A stretch of 29,417 nucleotides of DNA, from positions 1 through 29,417 of the forward strand of contig JABANP010000603.1 in assembly GCA_013115135.1 (NCBI GenBank), written 5' to 3'. Origin of the DNA: Perkinsus olseni. Taxonomy: Eukaryota; Perkinsozoa; Perkinsida; Perkinsidae. The notes beneath the pieces were generated by a model. That model had not been told where the DNA came from. It worked only from the letters and a program-made list of their open reading frames with translations, and did no database searches. The position numbers and the translations under genes are program-made. Shown in pieces: positions 19,499 through 28,583 of this stretch; the first letter of the stretch is position 1, and each line of letters opens with the position of its first letter.

Positions 19499-21838
19499 AT
19501 GGCGAACAATTTGGAGAACATCGACATGCCGGCGGACAAGAAGGCGTATATAATGAGCAAGCTCAACCCGGTGCTGGAGGAGATGGTCACTCGGATTGTC
19601 ACGGAACTCCCTGAGGATCTCCCCTGGGTATGCCGACGAGTTGCGGATGTTATGGTATTAGAGTATGCAGGTACATGATAGCATTTCTGAGAGAGAAAGC
19701 GGGGCCTGGAGCGAAGGGGGCTGATGAGGGGACTTTGCGAGCGGAAAATGAAGAGTTGAAGGTTATAAGGCGTCGTTGGGCGTTGGCAGTCGAAGTGGCT
19801 GTTTTCTCAGAACCAGTTGGCTAAGCTGAGGGCTGAGATAAGGACATCTACTGGAGGTGATGTCGATCAAGCGTATCCTAGGTCTCTGTGATTGGCATGC
19901 TTCGACCTCCCTCAGACGATGGTACAGGGCTGGATTCGGACGCGGAGTCGGAGGCTGAGGATGATGAGGACTATGTTGACGATTTGCCTGCCAACTTCCT
20001 CATGCCGGAGAGTCAGAAGGGTGAGTTGAGGATGGAGTGGTACTAATATAGCCTCATCAAAACGGCATTAGATCATTCGGCATTGGATACTGGTCCACTC
20101 GAAAATTGCTGAGCGTGGCATAATACAGATTTGTACGCAGAATCCACTGATTGAGTGTGTCCACAGTGTGGAAAAATAGCGGAAAAACTTTTTGATCTCC
20201 CCATGTATTAAATATTTTGGTATAAATTAATTTCGAGATTTTCTTTTGAAATTAAGCGATGCACAATATTTTTGGTGATATCTCTATGCTCGGTAGGTAA
20301 GACGCGTGCGTCAGTGTCAGCCGAGGCCTATGGAGCTTGGAACGTGAAGCAAGCCTTCACTGCCCCTGTAGTGCCCAAGTCTGAGGAACAGAAGCAAAGG
20401 ATCAGAAAGGCACTACCGCAGCCTCCTCCTGGCATGCTGCTCAATCAACGTCATGGGTAGATACTGAGCAAGTCGTTCATGTTTGCCAGTGTTGAGGAGC
20501 GAGAGATGGCGGTCGTTGTTGATGCGATGGCAGAGGTAGTGAATAGGGGTGTAGAATCATGATGCGGGTGAATTGCGGTTGCGAGGGGGTCAATGTTAGG
20601 ATTCCTGATTGCGCACGTCCAAGATTTTAGTATTTTCATCTGTGAGTATTCGAGTATCCTGCGCATGCGGATGCCAGTCTAGCTTCATTCCGTCGATTAT
20701 GGAAGGAATTGGAACGCGTTAGTTGGGGAGAGCGCAACATCTCTGTCGGCGACATGGAGATTATTACGATCGCCACTTCTGGTCCTGTGGTGAACTCGGG
20801 CCGTTGTCTGGCGAGTCCTCTTCAGGTTAAACTCGAGGCGGGGGTGCGCGTTATCAAGCAAGGTGATGATGGCGATTTCCTTTTCGTTATCGAGGAGGGC
20901 ACGCTGGACTGCATCAAAGAGGTATCAGCAGTACACGCTTGGTCAACTGTGATGGAAGCCGTCGTGGTCAGATCGATGGCGAGGAGAAGGTCGTTAAAAC
21001 ATGCGAGAGCGGCGATGTGTTCGGTACCGTCCGTTAGGGTTGTAATTTGAGTATTTTTGCGTCTTGGTAGGGGAACTGTCACTCCTCTACAATTGTCCGA
21101 GGGCGGCTCATGTCCAATCGAAGGACGCTTGTGTGTTGTGGAAGCTCGATAGGGAGACATTCAATCATATTCTCAAGGTGAGTTGCGGGAAATGTGGTAT
21201 CAGCAGCACGCATCGACAGTTCATCTCAGGACGCTGCTGCTAAGAAGCGCGAACGCTACAAGACGTTCCTGCAGAAGGTCCCTCTTCTGGCCGCCATGGG
21301 AGCTTATGAGCGGTCTCAAGTGAGAGTCATGAGTCTCGCATCAGAGCCGTCCTGTATTGTCGTAGGCGTTGGCTGGCCTGGGTCATTCTTACCTGTCGCG
21401 TCGAGCCAGCCGGCTGTTGTCTCTCAGATAGCGGACGCCCTGAAGCCTCAGTCGTTTGCCGATGCTGATGCTGTGATAATGACCCAGGGGGAGCCAGGGG
21501 ACGTCTTCTATATCCTAGAGGAGGGCTCGGCTTATGCTGAGAAAAACGGCGCGAGGGTGGACGACAGCCAGTTCGAGTCGAACTCTCAACGCTTGTGAGT
21601 AGGTGATGGAATACTCTCCTGGCAGCTACTTCGGCGAGTTGGCTCTCATCAAGAATGAACCCCGGGCGGCGACGGTGAAGGCAGGCGGTGAGTTGGCTGG
21701 GTGTGGACGATGATGGTGTGAAGGGTTCCTCCTCCAGGGTCGGGGGCTAAGTTGTTGGCACTCGATAGAAGGTCGTTCAAGAGGCTCCTGGGCAGCGTGG
21801 AGGAGATGCTGAGGAAGCAAGCGGATCAATATCAGTGA
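19499..21838 (+). CDS. cAMP-dependent protein kinase regulatory subunit (12 exons)
   Basis: Binds and inhibits the PKA catalytic subunit until cAMP binds. Exons: 19499-19627, 19671-19761, 19811-19856, 19916-20020, 20297-20535, 20826-20921, 20972-21023, 21071-21177, 21230-21319, 21428-21556, 21603-21687, 21738-21838, about 420 codons. Exon 1/2 is a RIIa/DPY-30-like dimerisation helix pair (Leu-Asn-Pro-Val-Leu-Glu, then Met-Ile-Ala-Phe-Leu). Exon 5 opens with the inhibitor site Lys-Thr-Arg-Ala-Ser-Val-Ser-Ala-Glu, with a phosphorylatable Ser. Two cAMP pockets follow: Phe-Gly-Glu-Leu-Ser ... Pro-Arg-Ala-Ala (exons 7-8) and Phe-Gly-Glu-Leu-Ala ... Pro-Arg-Ala-Ala (exon 11). Oddities: exons 1 and 2 join one base out of phase, and exon 5 has an in-frame TAG (20458-20460) inside a 51 nt extra segment. 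An in-frame ATG at 19433 is an alternative start. Only 82 bases separate it from CDC123. Confidence 0.94.
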
Positions 21839-22448
21839 CCTGGTGCGAGGGGGGCTCCTTCGGTATGCCTGTCCGCGAGGATGCTGGGATTTAGCGGTCG
21901 AATCCGCGCCTAAGATGATTGTGGCAATTATCGGAGAATTTACTCGTCGTCTTTTTGGCCGAAGTGATTTGGTGCACACCAGTCGGCACATCTTCTGTCC
22001 TCGGGGGCTAGCTTCAGCAGATGGTGCGCTCTCTCTCACACTGGGACGGTAGTGGCTTTCGTGTGAGGCTCTCTGATGCTTCAGGAGGGTTCATGTTACG
22101 TCGAGGTGTTGATATTTTTCTATTCAGAGATCGATGCCTGCTGGATGAGTATCAGCTCAGTCCCCGGGCCTCCCATGACGCTAGTGTCCATGGAATCATT
22201 GTTGTCCAGCGGGGTTCGTCGTATTGTGGTGTTGAGTAGGAGTGGGAAGGTCGCAACACATAAAAAAGGAGACAGCTGTTATGGGCTCCTCGCCCGCATC
22301 TTTTCGACCGAGGACGCTGAACTCTGGAGCATACATTCTGATACGCCGAAGGCTACCGATAGTCCTTCTAGGATCGCATCTTCCCGTTTCGAGCGTATCC
22401 AAGGTCGACGCCTGTCAAGGATAGAAAATGTCGTAGTGTTTTCCCTGG
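21839..22448 (+). other. spacer between PKA-R and SERAC1-like genes
   Basis: The longest frame (22076-22531) overlaps the first SERAC1 exon in another frame and has no motif. I see no gene here. Confidence 0.5.
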
Positions 22449-25173
22449 ATGCACTTTCAACTGACACGGTGGAGACGAGTAACCCTAGCGGCCACAGTGG
22501 CTGCCTTCAGCGGCTTTTACATCGCCTCTGATATCAAACGACGAGAAGCATGTAGGCCCTCACTGATAGAGGTGGTCGACCAACGACCCTCCCTCAGGTG
22601 CCGCCTGGGCTCGATCGCTCACCCGCGGAGCAGCGCTCATCAAACTCGTTACTCAACAGCAGCAGGAGGCCGCAAGCATGTCTGCAATCCGAGGAGAGCC
22701 AGCCCGTCCGAGAAGGGCTGATAGGAAGCGTCACGCGCCTCATAATTCAGTCGGCGTCGGGGATGGAAGTTCTCACACCGTGAGCGTTGCTAGGCCCTCC
22801 TTCGGCGTCCAGCTGATGCCCTCAGATCTGCACAGCTTCAACTGGCGAGTGACAAGTCCTTTCTAGAGTTCCTCTGGACCTGCCATAGCCAGGACATCCT
22901 CATGCGGCTCTTCGCTGCCGTACCACCCCAAACGGTAATCGTGAGCGTACACGCTGACCGCAGCCTCCTCCCCTAGGCTATCAACATAGTAGCTACAGCG
23001 CCGTCAACGACAGCCCTTCTTTCCTTCTGTGAATCCTTCGTCGGCGACTCGACACCTCGTTTTGAGTGAGTGTCCTTTGATGAAGCTCCTGTGCTGATGG
23101 GGTTGTCCCTCAGGCACCTCTGCCGTGCTGTGGACTGCTTCCTTCCAGCGGACTTCCCCTCCCTACTGACCTTCTCGGCCGACCAGTCTGCGATCGAGCG
23201 AGACCGAAGCAAGGCCCTTGACGTCATCAACAACGACAGTTCCGCCACGGCACGCGTTTGTGCCCGATTCGTGCTTGCGAAGACCGCCGAGGAGATGGCC
23301 GGCAGGAGGTGCGCCTTCGGTCGCCCCTCGGGGCTATGATCTTGGTTCCATCTTCAGGTTTGAGCTCTCACCACGACCGTCGGGTGATGCCACGCCAACA
23401 GAGAAGCGTCTCTGGCTACGGGAGACCGCCTGTTGGCTCGCTGCCGCTGATGAGGTCGACATACCACAGGACTTCTCCGATGGGATTGTTGACGACTTCC
23501 TCATTATTGATAGATCTCTCACTGTCCGTATTCTGACGCTTCTAGCTGCTCGCCATCGGCTGAGAATGTCCGACAAACAAGCAGCTTTTGTTCACTGATG
23601 ACGAATCCCTCGCCATCTGGTCGGAAGCTGGAGACGTTCTCGACATCCCCAACTCGGTTCTCTTCGCCTTCCTCCCCTCGCCCGCCTGCTGGGGCCTCGT
23701 CAATCGTTGGGTATCAGCCGTCCCTCTCGGCGATAGTCGCATCGACTCCGTCCTCACGACTGTGATTGGCCTTGGAGAGGACTTCTTGGGTGTCACCGAC
23801 TACGAGTTGTTCGCTAAAACCCAACTCCAGGCCGACTCGCCACTGCGTATGGCCGATGACATGACCCTTGTGGTCACAGAGCCCAGCGAGAAAACAGTTC
23901 CTCTGTCCGTTCTCTCCCGAGAGGAGCTCCTCGGCCGGATCTCGATCCTGGCCGAGCTGGCTACGTCAAGGTCCGAGTCCCGAGGGCTGGTCGGTGAGGC
24001 CTTGGGTGCCACTTGCCTGCCTCTGTGTATGAGGCTACTTCCCCAGGGCAAGGGCATGGTCGCCAAATGTGCTGCTAACTTGGTCGAGCTACTGCCCGCT
24101 GACAGCGTCTACGTTCCCGAGCAACCCCCCGCCGAAGTCGATGACGCGATGGAAAGTGTCGAGGCTTACTATGAACTCCGCAGACTCCGGAAAAATATAT
24201 CCGTCAAGAGGGTGATCGGAGCGCCACAGTACGTCGAGGGTGTCCTGCCACTGGTCGGTGATGAGAGTACCACCGAGTACGACATTGTTTTTGTTCATGG
24301 TCTGCAGGGTGGGTTGTATACATGGCGAGAAGAGCCGTCCTGGATGAGAGAATTGCGAGAGAAACAAGTTGAAACTGAGGACACCACGGCCGAGTCGGGC
24401 CCGCAGTTTCATTGGCCTTGGTCGTCAACGGCGAAGGCTGAGGAGGTCGACGCTCATCAATGGAACGATTGGCAGAGGCCTGTTCTTTGGCCAGTTCGCG
24501 ATCTCTCTCCGCTCTTCCCTCGAGCGAGTATCTTTGCCTTCGCCTACGATGCTCCTGTATTCTCCTTCATGCTCAAAGGCCCATACGTCCAAAAGACTTG
24601 CCCGACGACCCTTCAGGACATCTCCGACCTCCTCGTGGCCGGCCTCTCGCGTGCTGGTATCGGTCGTAACGGCAGACCGGTTGTGTTTGTCGCGCACTCC
24701 CTTGGTGGTCTCATCGTGAAGGCAGCCCTTCTGGAGGACGGTGACCTGCAGAAGTCCACCAAAGCGATTTGCTTTTATGCGACGCCTCACGGTGGCTCCC
24801 CTCTCGCGCTGAAGAGTGAACGAATCATCCTCTCTATGCTCTTCCCCGAGTTCGTTCGGGAACTCTCGCCGAACAGCGAGTGGCTCAACAAGCTGAACGA
24901 CGATTTCGCGAAGAAGGACTGGAATCAGATCGATGTTCTCTCGATCGCGGAATCTGCCGTCACCTCGGTCGGGAGGCGGCGTGAAGGTTCGCATGGTGCC
25001 ACGTGAAAGCGCTTCTTCAATACACATGGGCGAGCTTCGTGGACGCCCCTCCGGGAGTTGACCATATTGGTGTATGCAAGGTTAATGCCTCAGACTTGAA
25101 GGATGATGTCCGATTCACGAAATTGGTTGAACTGCTGCGCCGTTTTGAACGTCGGATGTTCCCCTCAACGTGA
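22449..25173 (+). CDS. SERAC1: SERAC1-like serine hydrolase with four +1 frame breaks
   Basis: SERAC1 proteins are alpha/beta hydrolases of mitochondria-ER contacts involved in phosphatidylglycerol remodelling. The ATG at 22449 follows an in-frame stop. Exons: 22449-22551, 22598-22779, 22826-22934, 22977-23065, 23114-23308, 23358-25173, about 830 codons; the five introns are only 42-49 nt, all GT-AG. Residues 10-25 form one membrane segment, followed by a helical repeat-like region. The hydrolase part shows Phe-Val-His-Gly-Leu-Gln-Gly (oxyanion region), the nucleophile in Ala-His-Ser-Leu-Gly-Gly (Ser 24698-24700), Thr-Pro-His-Gly-Gly-Ser, and a late Val-Asp-His with the likely catalytic His (25063-25065). 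Break windows are 22640-22720, 23560-23590, 24968-24980 and 24998-25059. The third restores the exact spacing to the family's Val-Pro-x-Glu-Ser-Ala block, and the fourth brings in the catalytic His. The first restores the phase of the next intron. Confidence 0.92.
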
Positions 25174-26016
25174 CTTGTTTTTTATATATCACCAACTGTT
25201 TAGTATATTATTATTCCGTAACCCTTGCTCTGTGCTGTGTACGTTTGCGTGTAGTTTCACTTCGCGCCGATGTTGTGATGGTGTTGTCACAGTAATTATG
25301 CCCTGGTACGGAGGCAAACAGTGAAAGCAAGATGCTGCGCAGCTTGCACGATGAGTTTTGTGGAACGCCCTGGCATATCTTTCTTTATACGACACCGGCA
25401 TAAGCACCGACATCATATGGAAAACTGGTGTAGAACTCAGCGCGCGTGATTGAGACTCAATCATTGAGTGAACCCCTCAAGAAGGCGTTCAACGCGGAAA
25501 CACTCCCGAACACGGCAATAAGCTGCTCGGCGCGGCCGATAGACAAACCGCGCTTCATGGAGTGCGCCCTCATTTCTCCTCGACCTTCTCACTCACGGAT
25601 GGACGAAGTTGATGATGGTAGACTTCGCGGTGGTGGTCATCGACTAGGAGGACAATGCCAAACGCAACTTTTTGCACTGGTTGGAGATGACGCGAGTACG
25701 AAGCCAATCACCGTCAGACGTCTTGTTTGCGGTGCGTGAGCTAGCATAAACGTCTATTTGATGAGCTTATTTTCTGCCATACCATTGATTGTTTGTGTGA
25801 GTTTATAGTCCAACACCGGTTCCGGCTTTGTTCAGTTGGAGACTTTCTGTAGCATTGACATTCAGTGCAATCAGACAGATTGTCAAGAAGCTTTTCCGAG
25901 AAGCTCCTTCCTCCTGGCAAGATCCGCTTACACATCCATTGCTTGCATTTCATTTTGTCGATGATTCCTGGGTACCCGGAGAAAGTTGCCGGGATGCTTT
26001 AACGAATGTCGTAGTG
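25174..26016 (+). other. downstream region with a possible PEBP-like fragment
   Basis: At about 25600-25690 one frame reads a hydrophobic Val-Asp-Phe-Ala-Val-Val-Val-Ile-Asp, an in-frame TAG, then Glu-Asp-Asn-Ala and Phe-Leu-His-Trp-Leu. That resembles the Asp-x-Asp-Ala ... His-Trp core of phosphatidylethanolamine-binding proteins. The rest of the domain is not seen. It may be a remnant, or coincidence. The 97-codon frame at 25446-25739 over the same bases has no motif. Confidence 0.2.
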
Positions 26017-26098
26017 GACAGCGTGTCCGAGTGGTTAAGGAGGTGGACTAGAAATCCACTGGGCTCTGCCCGCGCAGGTTCGAATCCTGCCGCTGTCG
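26017..26098 (+). tRNA. tRNA-Ser (anticodon AGA)
   Basis: A full cloverleaf can be drawn. The acceptor stem pairs 26017-26023 with 26091-26097, with discriminator G at 26098. The anticodon stem is 26043-26047 with 26055-26059 around a 7 nt loop, and the anticodon AGA (26050-26052) reads UCU. A long variable arm of the class II type and a T-arm with ggttcgaatcc follow. The long variable arm and anticodon agree on serine. There is no intron and CCA is not encoded, as usual in nuclear genes. The internal A and B boxes for RNA polymerase III are present. Confidence 0.97.
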
Positions 26099-26424
26099 TT
26101 TGTGCAAAGCTTGCAAGTGCTCCCTATGTCTGGCATTCCTGTTCGTCACCGAGGCTCGGTGCCGATACACTTGGGACTGATTAATGTGGAGTGGACTCAT
26201 ACGCCACCGAGTTCATATTCGACAAGTAGGAAACGACAGCCAACTACCCCCGATAGTATATCGATGACTGTTCGAGTGATAGTCGAACCGGCTTAGGTGC
26301 GTCAGTGTGATATGCCACGGTACTAGTAAACAAGAACCGGCCTACAGGAGACCAGATGCGATACTTACGTACTGCCGCTAGAGTTCAAGATGGGCTCGAA
26401 TACCCTCCACCGGGCGATGAGTGT
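26099..26424. other. no gene seen
   Basis: Only short frames without motifs lie between the tRNA and the end of the minus-strand gene. Confidence 0.45.
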
Positions 26425-27413
26425 TTACCGGTCTGGTTCAGTCAGGCTAGGCAATAGCAAAGTACTCCAACTCGACTGTTTCTTCGATGAACATGGTAAC
26501 TCACAACCATGATAATCGATAAACCACCACAACTAACATGATAATCACACTTACTGTTTTTTGATCCTCCGATTATTCCACTCGCGAGCTCTCTCCAGGA
26601 AGGTTTCAAAATGAGAATCAACGAAGTTTCCAATCCATGCAGGCCCTGCGGCGCAGTTCTTAGAAGGATTGTTCTCAATATATCTCATTAGAGCATTGCA
26701 ATTTTTCTTCAGTGATGGGACGCCCGAACTCGCTCTTGATCAGATCGGGCAGATGAGAGAAAGGATTCACATCAGCAAAGGTCGTATTGAATTCGCTCGG
26801 CAGCCCAATGACGGACCCTTCCTCATCCCCCTTGCGAGCCAGTATCTTGTGCGCACCAATATCGTCAGCTCTTACCCCGTCTTCGACCCTAACATCAGGC
26901 TGACCATGACCTATCCCAACAGCATCGCTATACGGAGTAAACACTACCAAAAGACAAAATAGTAGTCCTTTTTGACCTTCCAATGGAAGTAAGTGACCAA
27001 ATTACGATCTATTGTCACCGTTAAGGCAGGGTAATCAGCTGGAGGAGAGTACTGCTTCCGGCAAGTGTCAGAAGATGGGTATGTAACCTGAGGGGACTGG
27101 ATGATTCGGAGAACGCTTAGAGTACTGCGTCTGTTCATCGCCAGTCTCGATTACAGCCGTTAGTCGAGATGGTTCCCCCTCCACGTACCTTGGACTGCGA
27201 GGCGGTCTGCACAGCCATGGTGACCGTGGCCAAAGCCGGCAGTACGGACAGGATGGGAGTAACCGAGCATTGCACTGGAGGGAGGCGGAAAGGTGTTGTA
27301 CGTTGCAATTTCCTTTTCGAGCCGAAGCTTGCGCCCGCCGGTGTGATCGAGACCAGGCCAATGGCCCCCACCATTTGTCGCTCAGGCATGTGACGGCGTC
27401 GCAGTTCTGTCAA
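26425..27413 (-). CDS. uncharacterised multi-exon protein (uncertain model)
   Basis: Minus-strand frames with protein-like composition join through plausible GT-AG introns. One exon ends at 27189 (donor gtacgt). The next is 27087 down to about 26977 (acceptor cctcag, phase 0). A long exon runs from about 26927 to 26555, and a short last exon 26446-26425 gives the stop. The long exon needs one base skipped near 26688-26695 (after a Glu-Glu-Lys-Leu stretch) to continue into Arg-Tyr-Ile-Glu-Asn-Asn-Pro; that skip also sets the right phase for the last intron. The join of the second and long exons is off by one as drawn. There is no ATG at the head of the long frame, whose start is hydrophobic (about 26980-26925). 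I do not recognise the family. Confidence 0.4.
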
Positions 27414-28583
27414 GAAGTATAGTACTGTCTGTCTTGTCTGCCTGACGCCATTCTGGGGTCATGGTGAGCAGAGGGCGTCGGAGTATATTTTTCTCCAAAG
27501 ATTGCTACCAATAAAGTGCTGGACAATTGGATCGATACTGGCGATCTATTGGGGAGCACTCCTTCGGAACGTCATAAAGATTGACCGTGAGCTTTATACT
27601 AGGTATATTGAGTACGGGCGGCAGCGAAGCTGGACCACGCTAGTGTTCCTGGGCAAAGAAGGATGGCCGTTTGAGTTCCGTTCGTCGCCGCCCTTACCTC
27701 TTTAAAATTGCGACACAAATGGACATTATTGTCTCGAGCCTTTGTCTCGACATGCTCGCCATTGACATGCTTGACATTGTGCCTCTGCCGCTGAGCAGTT
27801 CGGCGCCCATCCCCGCGCTCCGGCGGACCTCATCTGGCCGGGCTTCTGTAGTAACTGCCCTTCTTATTGTAAATGCTCTGGTCGATTTTCCTGGATGCAC
27901 ACGTCACATGGGTCGGGATTACACCGGAAATCACCACTGGTGACATCTAGCATCATATAGACTCGGCAATCTAGAGAGAGAAGTTCAAATTATCGATCCT
28001 TTCTCCAGGAGATAGTTCGGCCGTACGATTCTACTAGCCGGGTATCCTTGATAGTTTCGCCCAGCAGTTTCAATGGCGAGGAACGTGGAAAATAGACGAT
28101 AGATCGACGAAACAGTCGCTATCGGTAACGAGAGATGAACCGTTTAGCGGACTCCGTTTAGCGGAGAGATGATAATGTAGAGGGGAACAACTTCTCGCTG
28201 TTTTACCTGCACTACTGAATGATAATACGGGAGCTTCCGCTATCACTGATATAGAGGAAACTATAGGATTGCTCTTGAACAGAGTGTTCTCTCGTCTTCG
28301 TTAAAATTTCCCCCGTCATTGATCGTTATGAGTTACGCAACACAAGCTGAAATAATCCTAGATAAAAGATTGAAGGTACGGAAGGCTTCCGTCGGAAACA
28401 GACGGACTTAACATCCGGATAAGCAGCGGTCAAGCTCATCCACCGCATTAAATAATTCCAGATAGAAAAAGGTTTAAGATATCTTACCCTTTTTAGGGTT
28501 GGTCGATCAATGCCATCATCAGACATGACGAATTCTGTTCCTTCTTATTGGTACTTGAAGACCTTCGCTTGTGCGTTGCCATA
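27414..28583. other. no confident gene
   Basis: A minus-strand frame of 68 codons (27694-27900) ends in a good splice donor (gtaagg at about 27704-27699) and could be an upstream exon of the 26425-27413 gene, but the phases do not match. Two + strand frames (27502-27705, 27671-27943) are equally long. Around 28141-28168 the 12-mer ccgtttagcgga is repeated twice. Nothing else is supportable. Confidence 0.35.

Noticed and set aside
23309..23357. A +1 break in SERAC1 near 23340
   Set aside because: A canonical 49 nt intron with matching phase explains the frame change.
23515..23573. 58 nt GT-AG intron that would remove one SERAC1 frame break
   Set aside because: Weak donor (gtccgt) and an acceptor with no pyrimidine tract, unlike the gene's other introns; it would also remove a helical, coding-like segment. 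Kept only as an alternative.
24425..25027. 200-codon minus-strand ORF
   Set aside because: It is the shadow of the well-supported SERAC1 coding strand.
16378..25059. A strict rule that every AGG or CCC codon causes a +1 shift
   Set aside because: Many in-frame AGG and CCC codons in the M1 and SERAC1 exons are read normally, and two break windows (18995-19031, 23560-23590) contain neither codon.
25828..26184. 118-codon + strand ORF
   Set aside because: Its second half is the tRNA-Ser gene read as codons.
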